NCBI GenBank assembly: GCA_009360345.1
Contig: SPDP01000001.1
Location: 2,232,001 to 2,296,000, forward strand
Direction of reading: 5' to 3'
From: Alcaligenaceae bacterium SAGV5
Lineage (GTDB): Bacteria > Pseudomonadota > Gammaproteobacteria > Burkholderiales > Burkholderiaceae_B
DNA: 64,000 bases
A program made the position numbers and the translations under genes. Positions 42,457 through 54,213 of the stretch are shown here, one piece after another. The notes beneath the pieces were generated by a model. It did not search any database. It saw only the letters and a program-made list of their open reading frames with translations, and was not told where the DNA came from. The first letter of the stretch is position 1; the number at the start of each line of letters is the position of its first letter.

Positions 42457-45357
42457 TCAGGCGGGCTCTCCCGCATTGGAGAGCATGGCATCGATGGCGT
42501 CGACGTCGACCGTGTCCCACTGCGCCGGCAGCAAGTGGGTGCGTGCGAAATCCTCCCACAGCCGGTGGTGGAGGAAGTGGCGGAACAAGTCGGTGTCCAG
42601 GTGGCGTTCCACCGCCATCTGGGCCATGATGCGCAGCGACTGGGAGAGCGTCTTGGGCGGTTTATAGGGCCGATCCGCGGCGGTCAGGGCCTCGAATACG
42701 TCCGCCAGCGCCATCACCCGGTCGGCCAATCCCAACTGGTCGCTGCCCAGTTTGCGCGGATAGCCGCCGCCGTCCAGGCGTTCATGGTGCGTCGCGGCGA
42801 TCTCGGATACCCGTGCCAGATGCGGCGGCCAGGGCAGGTTGGACAGCATGATGTAGGTCTGGACGATGTGGTCGTTGATCTTGAAGCGCTCTTCGCTCGT
42901 CAGGGTGCCGCGCCGTATCGCCAGGTTGTACAGCTCGCCCATGTTCTGGGCGTTGTCCGGCAGCTTCATGTCGAAGCCCCAGCGGTTGTCGGGGTTGCCG
43001 CGTTCGACCGGAGGTTTGCGTCCGTCCCACGGCAGGATGTGTTCGGCCCGGTCGGCCAGCAGGGTTTCCAGGGCCGGCAATCGCGCCGCCGCCGCGTCGT
43101 GATGGCGCTTCAGTTCTATCGGCGCCAGGCCCAGGCGGTCGTCGAAATGGCGCAGCCATGTCTGGCTGCCGATGGCGCGCAGGCGCTCGATGTCGGTGTC
43201 GGTCATCGATTCGCCGCCGATGTTGCAGGCGGCGACGAAACTGAAATCGCGTTGCAGGGCGAATTGTCGCTGCTGCAGTGCGGCCAGCGCGTCGGTGGGG
43301 TCCGCGCCTCGGGCAAGGCGTTCCAGATGGTCGATCTTGGCGTCGCGCCACAGGATTTCGAAGCGTGTGCGCACTTCATGGATGCGGTTGTAGATGGTTT
43401 CGAGCTTGGTGGCCTTGTCGATGATGTGTTCGGGGCTGGTGACTTTGCCGCAATCGTGCAGCCATGCCGCCAGCCGGAATTCATAGCGTTCCAGGTCGCT
43501 CATCGTGAAGCCGGCATAGGGGCCGGTGCGCTCGGCGCACAGGTGGTCGATCATGCTTTCGGCCAGTTTCGGGACGCGCTCGCAGTGCCCGCTGGTATAC
43601 GGGCTTTTGGCGTCGATCGCATCGGCCAGCAACTGGACCACGGCATTGAACAGGTGCTGCTGGCTGGCGAACAGGTGGCGTGTTTCGACCGACACCGCCA
43701 GCGCGCCGGACAGGTTGACCGCGAACGCCCGGAAGTCTTCGCTCTGATGCAGGTCGTCCTGCGCATGATGCAGGACCAGCATGCCCAGCGCCTCATTCTG
43801 GCGCCCGATCAACTGCAGGGTCAGTCTCCCGGCCTGGGCGTCGACCAGTGCCGGAGCGTTCGCAGGCAGGCGCATGGGCAGGTCGGCGGACGACCCTGGC
43901 TCGACGCACACCGCTTCGCGGACCAGCTCGTTGCCGTCCTTGTCCATCAGATAGACGGCGCCTGCATGGCATTGCGCCGTCTCCACGAGTTTGCGCAGCA
44001 CGCCGTCCAACATGGCGTCGAGCCGCGGTTCGCGGCTGATCATGTCCGTGGTGAGCAGGAAGTTCTGGATGGTCAGGCACATGGCGCCGAAGGCCGCATC
44101 CAGGTCTTTGACCTCACGGACGATGCTGGCGCCCGGGCCGGGTGTATCGAAGTCGAAGCGGGTCAGTTGCTGCGCGCGGCGCGTCAGCTGCGTCAGGCCT
44201 TTGCTGACCTGATGCCCGGCCAGCCAGCCCAGCGGCAGCGACAGCAGCACGAGGCCCAGCGTGAGCCAGCCCTGGTGGGCCAGGCCCTCGCGGATGCCGC
44301 CCAGCAGTTCGCTGTCGGGTACGGCGGCCAGGATGTGCAGGGCGTGGCCGGGCAGGCGGTCGAGATTCAATACGATGCCTTGCCAGAGTTCGCCCCCGCT
44401 CTGATAGCTGACGGGTTCGCCCACCTGAGGCGCGAGCGCATGCAGCGCCGCCAGGCTGGGGACGCCCAGTTCGCCGAGCCTGGCCAGTCGCTCCTGGCCG
44501 TCTACCCGGTGCAGGCTCCGGTCCAGGTCGGGGTAGGCGATGACGCGGCCATCGGCATCGATTACCGCGATTTCGCTGCGTGGCGTGCGGCGCAGGTCGG
44601 CGATCTCGCGGCTGAGGTCGGCCAGGGTGGTGTCCATCCCCACGACGGCGGAACCCAGCCCGCCGGGCTGGCTCAGGGTCAAGCCGATCTGGTGCGAGGA
44701 GAAAAAGACGTAGGCGTCGCTCATGCCTTGCCTGCCGGTACGCTTGGCGTCCTGGTACCAGGGGCGGGTGCGCGGGTCAAAGCGGTAGTCCGGCCTCGCC
44801 TGGTCGCCCAGCGGTTCCAGGCCACCGGTGAAGAAGGCCCAGCGCCCTGCGGGCTGGCCCGTGCGATCGAGCGTAATGGATTGCACCAGATAGTCGGCAT
44901 GTGGCGGCGCCTGGAAGGCCGCGCGCATGGCCGGATCTGCAAGTGTGCGGACAAGGAGGAACTCGCCGTTTTCGTAGCCCACGTAGACCGCCGAAACCAG
45001 GCTGTCGCCGGCTAGCGCCTGCACCAGCGGGCGCAGCCGCTGCATGCGCTGTGACAGCGTGGTGGCCTGGGTGATGGGGTCCAGCGCCAACTGGCGCAGC
45101 GTGGCCTGGGCGGGTTCGGTCATGCGCCGTACTTTTTCGTCGATGACCAAGCCCATGTCGCGGGCATTGCTGCGCGCGGCTTGCAGCAGGGCGGTGCGGG
45201 ATGCCTGCCACCCTTGCCACATCAGCACGGCCGCAAGCGCCAGCATGGCCGCGGCGACCAGCCCTCCGAGCAGCAGATGTAGCGGAACCGCCCTGATCGG
45301 CGGCGCGGCGTGTCGGGAGACCGGGGAATGCAGTGCCGCCGGATTCGCAGGATCCAT
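42457..45357 (-). CDS. Cache-HD-GYP sensor phosphodiesterase
   Basis: A 966-aa membrane sensor. The first membrane helix is at ~25-48 (GGLVAAAMLALAAVLMWQGW), then a periplasmic double-Cache-like domain (residues ~50-360, with a DPRTRPWYQDAK motif). A second helix (TLGLVLLSLPLGWLAG, ~375-395) leads to a HAMP-like linker, a GAF-like domain (~440-590) and the HD-GYP domain from ~600. Catalytic motifs are HDCGKVTSPEHI and the HHERLDGGGYPRKL GYP motif, so c-di-GMP hydrolysis is likely. The domain may sense a small ligand outside the membrane. No operon partner. Confidence 0.88.
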   Translation of the reverse strand: MDPANPAALHSPVSRHAAPPIRAVPLHLLLGGLVAAAMLALAAVLMWQGWQASRTALLQAARSNARDMGLVIDEKVRRMTEPAQATLRQLALDPITQATTLSQRMQRLRPLVQALAGDSLVSAVYVGYENGEFLLVRTLADPAMRAAFQAPPHADYLVQSITLDRTGQPAGRWAFFTGGLEPLGDQARPDYRFDPRTRPWYQDAKRTGRQGMSDAYVFFSSHQIGLTLSQPGGLGSAVVGMDTTLADLSREIADLRRTPRSEIAVIDADGRVIAYPDLDRSLHRVDGQERLARLGELGVPSLAALHALAPQVGEPVSYQSGGELWQGIVLNLDRLPGHALHILAAVPDSELLGGIREGLAHQGWLTLGLVLLSLPLGWLAGHQVSKGLTQLTRRAQQLTRFDFDTPGPGASIVREVKDLDAAFGAMCLTIQNFLLTTDMISREPRLDAMLDGVLRKLVETAQCHAGAVYLMDKDGNELVREAVCVEPGSSADLPMRLPANAPALVDAQAGRLTLQLIGRQNEALGMLVLHHAQDDLHQSEDFRAFAVNLSGALAVSVETRHLFASQQHLFNAVVQLLADAIDAKSPYTSGHCERVPKLAESMIDHLCAERTGPYAGFTMSDLERYEFRLAAWLHDCGKVTSPEHIIDKATKLETIYNRIHEVRTRFEILWRDAKIDHLERLARGADPTDALAALQQRQFALQRDFSFVAACNIGGESMTDTDIERLRAIGSQTWLRHFDDRLGLAPIELKRHHDAAAARLPALETLLADRAEHILPWDGRKPPVERGNPDNRWGFDMKLPDNAQNMGELYNLAIRRGTLTSEERFKINDHIVQTYIMLSNLPWPPHLARVSEIAATHHERLDGGGYPRKLGSDQLGLADRVMALADVFEALTAADRPYKPPKTLSQSLRIMAQMAVERHLDTDLFRHFLHHRLWEDFARTHLLPAQWDTVDVDAIDAMLSNAGEPA

Positions 45358-45529
45358 GGCAATTCCTTGGCGCGCGGCACAGGCACGCCCGGAACGAAGG
45401 CCGGCAGCGGTCGGCTTGCGCTATATGTCGTGCGCCATGCGGCAAATGGTCGATTGTCTGCGAATGTTTAACATAAAAAGTTACATTCGTGGGGGCGTTG
45501 TGAGCGCTTCCGACGCGGTCCGTCCGTGG

Positions 45530-45820
45530 CTATTTCTTGATGGCGGTGATGGTGTACTGGCCGTTGATCTTTTCGGCGGCGAAGCGGACGTTGTCGCCAG
45601 GCTTGACGTCGTTGAGCATGGCCGGATCGGCCACCTTGAACACCAGGGTCATCGCGGGCAATTCCAGGTTGGCGATGGGGCCGTGCTTGACGGTGATCTT
45701 GCCGTTGGCGGCGTCGATGCGGCGTACTTCGCCTTGGGCGTTCAGCGCCTGCGCGAGCGCGGCGCCCATGGCCAACGCGAGTCCGGCCACCGTGGCGGTC
45801 AGGGCGAGTAGACGTTTCAC
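45530..45820 (-). CDS. CusF-like copper-binding periplasmic protein
   Basis: A 96-aa protein with a signal peptide (residues 1-~23) and a CusF-type OB barrel: VKHGPIANLELPAMTLVFKV. In CusF, copper is held by His, Trp, Met and Met in this strand; here His and the first Met remain, but Trp and the second Met are Leu. Copper affinity may be changed. It is 12 bp downstream of cueR on the same strand, so it is controlled by the CueR-type promoter at 46329-46359. Confidence 0.85.
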   Translation of the reverse strand: MKRLLALTATVAGLALAMGAALAQALNAQGEVRRIDAANGKITVKHGPIANLELPAMTLVFKVADPAMLNDVKPGDNVRFAAEKINGQYTITAIKK

Positions 45821-45832
45821 TTCATTCTCCTT

Positions 45833-46291
45833 CTATCGTTTGCCGGATGCCGGGGGTGAGGCCGGTCCGCCCGTCGCGGCCCGGCTGCCCATGCCGGGCG
45901 TGGCCAATCCGCTGAGTATCGGGCAGTCCGGGCGATGGTCGCCATGGCAGTGCGACGCCAACTGCTCGAGCGTGGCCTTCATGGCTTGTAGACCACGGAT
46001 CTTCTCGTCCAGTTCACCGATATGGTCGCACGCCAGCCGCTTGACCTCGACGCTGGGGCGGCTGCGGTCGTTCCACAGCTCCAGCAGGGTGCCGATCTGG
46101 GGAATGGAAAAGCCCAGGTCGCGGGCATTGCGGATGAACTGCAGCGTATGGACCTCGCTTTCACCATACAGCCGGTAGCCGGCATCCGTGCGGTGGGCGG
46201 GCGGAATGAGGCCGATGGCCTCGTAGTGCCTGATCATCTTGGCCGACACACCTGAAACGTCCGATGCCTGGCCGATATTGAGCGCTTGCAT
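45833..46291 (-). CDS. cueR: MerR-family copper-responsive regulator CueR
   Basis: A 152-aa MerR regulator. HTH: NIGQASDVSGVSAKMIRHYE, then a coiled coil and the Cu(I)-binding loop CHGDHRPDC (C-x7-C), diagnostic for CueR-type monovalent metal sensing. ATG 46291 opens on the HTH; the longer frame would cover the intergenic region. Upstream is a MerR-type promoter with a 19-bp spacer, so it is autoregulated, and a CusF-like gene follows. Confidence 0.9.
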   Translation of the reverse strand: MQALNIGQASDVSGVSAKMIRHYEAIGLIPPAHRTDAGYRLYGESEVHTLQFIRNARDLGFSIPQIGTLLELWNDRSRPSVEVKRLACDHIGELDEKIRGLQAMKATLEQLASHCHGDHRPDCPILSGLATPGMGSRAATGGPASPPASGKR

Positions 46292-46328
46292 GCGAGCCTC
46301 GCTTGCTCTGGGAGAATCGTTGCTGGCG

Positions 46329-46359
46329 ACTCTAAACCTTAACACGGCGTCAGGGTCAA
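46329..46359 (-). promoter_or_regulatory. CueR-type promoter and operator
   Basis: On the minus strand, -35 TTGACC (46359-46354) and -10 TAGAGT (46334-46329) are 19 bp apart, the over-long spacing typical of MerR-activated promoters. The spacer holds an ACC-N15-GGT imperfect dyad (46336-46356), matching CueR operator layout. It drives cueR and the CusF-like gene. Confidence 0.75.
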
Positions 46360-46408
46360 GGCGCTTTCCGCGGGAGGCGCGACGACCGGTGCCGGCTGGG
46401 GGAAGATT

Positions 46409-46667
46409 TGTGGAAAACCGTGTGGATAGTCGCTGGATAGCCTGTGGATGGCATGGGCATGACTTTGTGGACAGCCATGTGGAAAGGCGGTGGGCAAGCC
46501 TGTGGAAAAGCTGTGCGCAACCCTGTGGAGAGGCTGGGGAATTCCTGTGGATCGCCCGTGCATATCCTGTGGACAAATGCGGCTTTCGCTGTGGAAAGGC
46601 TGTGGCCAACCCTGTTGGCAAACCTGTGGGCCGCCTGGGGATATCGTGTGGGGCCAGCGGTGGACGA
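46409..46667. repeat. Phased TGTGGA array (~11.4-bp period) upstream of argB
   Basis: About 23 near-copies of TGTGGA(A/T/C)A(A/G) occur with starts near 46409, 421, 432, 443, 454, 466, 478, 489, 501, 512, 524, 535, 546, 557, 568, 578, 590, 601, 613, 625, 636, 647 and 659. The step is 10-12 bp throughout. Two copies (46409 and 46501) are TGTGGAAAA, which on the other strand fit the DnaA-box consensus TTWTNCACA; several others have one mismatch. No coding gene covers the array. It fills most of the gap 46292-46746 between cueR and argB. Function unknown. Confidence 0.75.
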
Positions 46668-46713
46668 GGGGGGCGTGGAACAGTCATCGCGCTTAGCTAC
46701 AATGGCGTTTTGA

Positions 46714-47673
<960 letters not shown>

Positions 47674-47679
47674 CAGAAG

Positions 47680-47749
47680 GCCCCCCGTACGCGCTTACGC
47701 GCGCCCCCCAGGGGGCGGCACTGGCGGACCGGCAGAGCCGGATCCGCTG
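47680..47749 (+). repeat. Dispersed GC-rich palindromic repeat, copy 2
   Basis: Nearly identical to copy 1: C run, GTACGCGCTTACGCGCGCC, the CCCCCCAGGGGGC centre, and ACCGGCAGAGCCGGATCC. It lies 7 bp after the argB stop. It is in inverted orientation to the partial copy at 47826-47860, with the HAD start codon between them. Confidence 0.75.
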
Positions 47750-47791
47750 TGGCCTGGGAACTCATCGGTTGGTTGAAGGTAGTTTTCGTTC

Positions 47792-48667
47792 ATGAGTCAG
47801 GATATTTCCACGCAAGCTCCCGCATCGCCCCCTGGGGCGCGCGCGCAGCGCGTAGGGGGGGACCTCTACGTCAGCGAGATTGCCGCGGCGGTTACCGGGG
47901 TGCCGTCGGTGGCTTCGGCGCCGCGGCGGCAGGTGCGGCGGCCGTTGAGCCGGGTGCGGGTGACACGGCGGCCGGTGGGGGCGGGGCAGGGGCAGCCGGT
48001 CTGGTTCTTCGACCTGGACAACACGCTGCACGATGCCTCGCATGCCATCTTCTCGCACATCGACCTGTCCATGACCCAGGCGGTCATGGAGACGCTGAAC
48101 GTGTCGGAAGAGGAAGCCCATGTGCTGCGCAAGCGCTATTGGCAGCGTTACGGCGCGACGCTGATCGGCATGGTCCGGCACCACGGCGTGTCGCCGGCGG
48201 AGTTTCTGCATCGCAGCCACAGTTTCGATGTCCGGCCGTTGGTGCGCGCGGACAAGGATTTGCGTAACCGGTTGTCACGACTGCCCGGACGCAAGATCCT
48301 GTTGACGAACGCGCCACACAATTACGCGCGCACCATCCTGCGCCACCTGGGCATCCTGCACTGCTTCGATAGCCTCTGGGCGGTCGAGGACATGCGCTTC
48401 CATGGCGAATTCCGGGTCAAGCCTTCGCCTGCCTTGATGCGCCACGTCATGGCTATGGAGGGAGTAAGCGCTAACAATTCAGTGCTGGTCGAAGATACGT
48501 CGGCCAATCTGCGCGGCGCCCGCAAGGCCGGCATGCGCACGGTCTACGTCCGCCATCCGGGAACGCCGTTCGCGAAGTCGCATCGAGGACGTCCGCTTTT
48601 CATCGACCTTCAAGTAAACTCCGTCAGTCACTTGTTGTTACAGCGTCGCGCCTTGCGCCGTAGCTAG
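47792..48667 (+). CDS. HAD-family pyrimidine 5'-nucleotidase-like protein
   Basis: A 291-aa HAD hydrolase with motifs VWFFDLDNTLHDA (DxDxT), ILLTNAPHNYAR (motif II Thr), and SVLVEDTSANLRGARKAG (motif IV). The order argB-HAD-slmA is a known betaproteobacterial arrangement. The ~68 residues before the HAD core are an unusual arginine-rich extension and include codons derived from a partial copy of the dispersed repeat (peptide PPGARAQRVGG). The true start may be farther downstream, or the extension may be a recent addition. Confidence 0.88.
   Translation: MSQDISTQAPASPPGARAQRVGGDLYVSEIAAAVTGVPSVASAPRRQVRRPLSRVRVTRRPVGAGQGQPVWFFDLDNTLHDASHAIFSHIDLSMTQAVMETLNVSEEEAHVLRKRYWQRYGATLIGMVRHHGVSPAEFLHRSHSFDVRPLVRADKDLRNRLSRLPGRKILLTNAPHNYARTILRHLGILHCFDSLWAVEDMRFHGEFRVKPSPALMRHVMAMEGVSANNSVLVEDTSANLRGARKAGMRTVYVRHPGTPFAKSHRGRPLFIDLQVNSVSHLLLQRRALRRS
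47826..47860 (-). repeat. Partial dispersed repeat inside the HAD gene
   Basis: The sequence CCCCCTGGGGCGCGCGCG, followed by CAGCGCGTAGGGGGG, matches the first half of the repeat in reverse orientation to copy 2. It is read through in frame as part of the HAD protein. Confidence 0.6.
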
Positions 48668-48736
48668 CCGTTTCCGCTGGAGGCGGCCCTGCGAAGCGGG
48701 CGATTTTTCCCCCTTTGCACGGAAACCTTCCGCGAC

Positions 48737-49315
48737 ATGGCCTCTAGCAAGACGGGCGAGCGTAAGACCCAGATCCTTCAGATGCTGGCCGAGATGCTCG
48801 AGCACCCCAAGGGCGAACGCATCACCACCGCGGCGCTGGCCGCGCGTCTCCAGGTTTCCGAAGCCGCGCTGTACCGGCATTTCGCCAGCAAGGCCCAGAT
48901 GTTCGAGGGCTTGATCGAGTTCATCGAAAGCTCGGTGTTCGGCCTGTTCAACGTGATCTCCGAGTCCGAGACCAGCGGCCTCGCGCAGGCGCGCAAGGCC
49001 ATCCTGATGCTGCTGACCTTCGCCGAGCGCAACAAGGGCATGACGCGGGTGCTGATCGGCGATGCGCTGGTGTCCGAGGACGAGCGGCTGCAGGAGCGCA
49101 TGAACCAGTTCCTGGACCGCATCGAGGCCTCGCTGCGCCAGTGCCTGCGCAACGCGCTGGCCTTGAACGAACTGCCCCCGACCGACGACATCCACGCGCG
49201 CGCCAGCCTGATCCTGCATTTCATCCTGGGACGCTGGCAGCGTTATGCCAAGAGCGGCTGGAAGAAGTCGCCGTCGGAGTTCCTGGACGTGCAGATCCAG
49301 ATCATGCTGGCCTGA
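48737..49315 (+). CDS. slmA: Nucleoid occlusion factor SlmA
   Basis: A 192-aa TetR-fold DNA-binding protein that blocks FtsZ ring assembly over the nucleoid. The HTH is ITTAALAARLQVSEAALYRH and the body FASKAQMFEGLIEFIESSVF is a SlmA signature. Downstream of the HAD gene with a 69-bp gap. The gene order argB-HAD-slmA supports the call. Confidence 0.95.
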   Translation: MASSKTGERKTQILQMLAEMLEHPKGERITTAALAARLQVSEAALYRHFASKAQMFEGLIEFIESSVFGLFNVISESETSGLAQARKAILMLLTFAERNKGMTRVLIGDALVSEDERLQERMNQFLDRIEASLRQCLRNALALNELPPTDDIHARASLILHFILGRWQRYAKSGWKKSPSEFLDVQIQIMLA

Positions 49316-49332
49316 TCGCCGCCGTCCGGCGG

Positions 49333-49728
49333 TCAGTCGCGGCCGGTGCCTTCCCAGCCGCTTTTCGAGATGTCGAACACCACGCCGAAGGGGTCCTTGA
49401 ACTTCTTCTCGAAGTTCTTCTTTTCCGGATCGTCGCCGAGCGAGAAGAAGAACTTGCCGCCGGCCGCCTCGATGCGGCGCTCGGCCTCGGCCAGGTCGTC
49501 GACCTGGAAGCCGAAATGGTGCACGCCGGCAAAGCCGCTGGACGGCGCCAGCGGATGGCCTTCCTTGTACTGCAGCAGCGCCAGGTTGGTGCTGCCGTCC
49601 GACAGGTAGATGCCCGAGCCCATTTCCAGGTCGTCGCGCCCGACGCGCTTCATGTCGAAGGCGGTTTCGTAGAAGGTGGCGGCCGCCTCGAGATCGGGGA
49701 CGACCAGCGCGATGTGCTTGATCTTCAT
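49333..49728 (-). CDS. VOC/glyoxalase-family protein
   Basis: A 131-aa vicinal-oxygen-chelate protein. It begins IKHIALVVPDLEAAATFYET (metal His), with GVHHFGFQVDDLAEAERRIE (second His) and PFGVVFDISKSGW. ATG 49728 follows a GGAGGT-like ribosome site. Similar to methylmalonyl-CoA epimerase or lactoylglutathione lyase-type enzymes; substrate not determinable. Converges on slmA and lies next to the MoeB/ThiF remnant on the same strand. Confidence 0.87.
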   Translation of the reverse strand: MKIKHIALVVPDLEAAATFYETAFDMKRVGRDDLEMGSGIYLSDGSTNLALLQYKEGHPLAPSSGFAGVHHFGFQVDDLAEAERRIEAAGGKFFFSLGDDPEKKNFEKKFKDPFGVVFDISKSGWEGTGRD

Positions 49729-49760
49729 GGGGACCTCCCGGGATGGGCGGCGATGCCGGT

Positions 49761-50378
49761 TCAGGAAACGTGAGGATGCGCGGGACGCCCGCCGCATACC
49801 GGGCAGCCTGCGTCCCGGCCCACCCGCACTTCGTGCCACTTCATCGCCAGCGCGTCCAGCATCAGCAGGCGCCCCGACAGGCTGGTGCCGATGCCCGCCA
49901 CCAGCTTGATCGCCTCGGCCGCCTGGGTCGAACCGACGATGCCCACCAGCGGCGCGAATACGCCCATGGTGGCGCAATTGATTTCGTCCACGTCTTCGCC
50001 ATCGGGGAACAGGCAGTGATAGCAGGGCGCATCGTCCCGCCGCAGGTCGAACACGCCGATCTGCCCGTCGAAACGGATGGCCGCGCCCGAGACCAGCGGC
50101 TTGCGGTGCCGGACACAGGAACGATTGATGGCGTGGCGGGTGGCGAAGTTGTCGGTGCAGTCCAGCACGATGTCGGCGGCGGCCACCTGGGCGTCCAGCG
50201 CCTCGTCCATCAGCCGCTGGGTCAGGGCGTGGACGGCGACCTCGGGGTTGATGGCGGCCAGCGTCTGCTTGCCGGATTCCGCCTTGTAGCGGCCCACGCG
50301 GTCGGTGGTGTGCAGGATCTGGCGTTGCAGGTTGGTCAGGTCGACGGTATCGTCGTCGGCCAGTACCAGATAGACCAG
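49761..50378 (-). pseudogene. 5'-truncated MoeB/ThiF E1-like adenylyltransferase
   Basis: The visible frame is the C-terminal three quarters of a MoeB/ThiF-type activating enzyme: DDDTVDLTNLQRQILH, IVLDCTDNFATRHAINRSCV, then Cys pairs in CYHCLF and CPVCGG for the zinc site. The first ~50 residues, with the GxGxxG ATP loop, are missing. The in-frame similarity stops at about 50378, exactly where repeat copy 3 begins, and no alternative start codon with a ribosome site exists. Without the ATP loop it cannot adenylate a sulfur carrier. An intact MoeB elsewhere is assumed. Confidence 0.75.
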
Positions 50379-50453
50379 GGCACGGGGGATCCGGCTCCGC
50401 CGGTCCCCCGCCGCCCGCCCCCTGGGGGGCGCGCGTGAGCGCGTAGGGGGGAG
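50378..50453 (-). repeat. Dispersed GC-rich palindromic repeat, copy 3
   Basis: A reverse-orientation copy: on the minus strand CCCCCTACGCGCTCACGCGC, the CCCCCCAGGGGGC centre and an ACCGGCGGAGCCGGATCC end. Its inner end coincides with the break in the MoeB/ThiF remnant, and its outer end lies 49 bp before uvrA. Confidence 0.75.
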
Positions 50454-50502
50454 TTATATTACCAAGTTGGCTTTCGCCACCGCTCGCGTAAAGGTTTGCT
50501 TG

Positions 50503-53373
<2,871 letters not shown>

Positions 53374-53419
53374 GCGTTCATGGCGGAGCGATGCCTGTCG
53401 CCCCGCCGCAATGCAACAT

Positions 53420-53641
53420 TCAACCGGCGCGGCAAACCGCCTGGGCGGCAACGCCTTGGCCGGCCTTGGCGCGGCCGGGCTGCTGCCCGGCACGGCGGTA
53501 GACCGACAGGATTTCCTTCAAGGACGACGGCAGCAACGGCGTGGCGTGGCGCACGGCATCGCGCTGCTCATAGTGGGCCAGCAGTTGTTGGCCGATGCGC
53601 GGAGTGGTCGGGAAACGGGAAACTTCGGGATTACGAGACAT
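53420..53641 (-). CDS. Small unknown protein with a consensus promoter
   Basis: A 73-aa protein (MSRNPEVSRFPTTPRIGQQL start) with no recognised domain, 12% Arg. It has a strong promoter (-35 TTGAGT, 17-bp spacer, TATAAT) ending 33 bp upstream of the ATG and an AGGTG ribosome site, so it is likely expressed. A GntR-like site GCATACAGTATC overlaps the predicted transcript start. It converges on uvrA. Function not recognised. Confidence 0.5.
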   Translation of the reverse strand: MSRNPEVSRFPTTPRIGQQLLAHYEQRDAVRHATPLLPSSLKEILSVYRRAGQQPGRAKAGQGVAAQAVCRAG

Positions 53642-53656
53642 GGGAAAACACCTATT

Positions 53657-53668
53657 GCATACAGTATC
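53657..53668. promoter_or_regulatory. Candidate GntR operator C (GCATACAGTATC)
   Basis: It matches the 53847 and 56616 sites in the pattern ATACA-(A/G)TAT-n-C with one gap and one substitution. It lies between the -10 box and start codon of the 73-aa gene, suitable for repression. The weakest of the three sites. Confidence 0.35.
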
Positions 53669-53673
53669 TTGAA

Positions 53674-53702
53674 ATTATACCCATTGCACCCGGCACACTC
53701 AA
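53674..53702 (-). promoter_or_regulatory. Sigma70 promoter of the 73-aa gene
   Basis: On the minus strand -35 TTGAGT (53702-53697), a 17-bp spacer and -10 TATAAT (53679-53674). Predicted leader ~25 nt. Confidence 0.65.
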
Positions 53703-53846
53703 ACCGTCCGTTGCATCGCCGCAATCCGATCGTCATTCCCTCGACGCCTTGAAGCCCACGAAACATCAAGGTTTCCCCCGCCGCCCCCAGTTGCCCCGCG
53801 CTCCATGGATTCACGCTTTCCCCTAGCCTGAATCTCACCCTTAACG

Positions 53847-53859
53847 GTATACAATATTC
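53847..53859. promoter_or_regulatory. Candidate GntR operator A before the ferredoxin cassette
   Basis: GTATACAATATTC, 28 bp upstream of the first ferredoxin ATG. It shares the 11-mer ATACAATATTC (in reverse) with the site before lysA and beside the GntR gene 55782-56522. Confidence 0.5.
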
Positions 53860-53887
53860 TATAAACCAACATTTCCAAGGACATCGG

Positions 53888-54181
53888 ATGCCCAAGGTCG
53901 TGTTCCACAAGGCGGGAGAGACCCAGACCAGCGATGTGCCCGACAACGCCAATCTGGTCGTGCGGGCCGGGATCCGCCAGTTCCCTTTTCCGTATCTGCG
54001 CTATCAGTGCGGGATGGGCAAGTGCGCGACCTGCGCCTGCCGCGTCCTGGCTGGCGCCGAGCACCTGCCCCCGCCCAACTGGAAAGAGAAGAAACAACTG
54101 GGCGAGCGCCTGGAGCAGGGTTACAGGCTGGTCTGCCAGCTGTGGCTGACCCACGACCTGGAACTCGAACAGGAAGCGTGA
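53888..54181 (+). CDS. 2Fe-2S ferredoxin (plant type)
   Basis: A 97-aa ferredoxin. Iron-sulfur ligands: CGMGKCATCACRVL (C-x4-C-x2-C) and the later Cys in YRLVCQLWL. It would deliver electrons to an oxygenase or related redox partner, not encoded in this window. First of three plus-strand genes with an unknown protein and a second ferredoxin. A candidate GntR site lies just upstream. Confidence 0.9.
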   Translation: MPKVVFHKAGETQTSDVPDNANLVVRAGIRQFPFPYLRYQCGMGKCATCACRVLAGAEHLPPPNWKEKKQLGERLEQGYRLVCQLWLTHDLELEQEA

Positions 54182-54213
54182 TCCGCCATGCAGCCCAGAC
54201 AAGGACGATAGCC

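Noticed and set aside
46380..46670. Chromosomal origin (oriC) based on DnaA-box-like repeats
   Set aside because: No AT-rich unwinding region and no dnaA, dnaN, gyrB or rpmH nearby. Units are too degenerate and too evenly spaced for a typical origin.
46380..46670. CRISPR array
   Set aside because: Repeat units are ~11 bp with no unique spacers and no cas genes.
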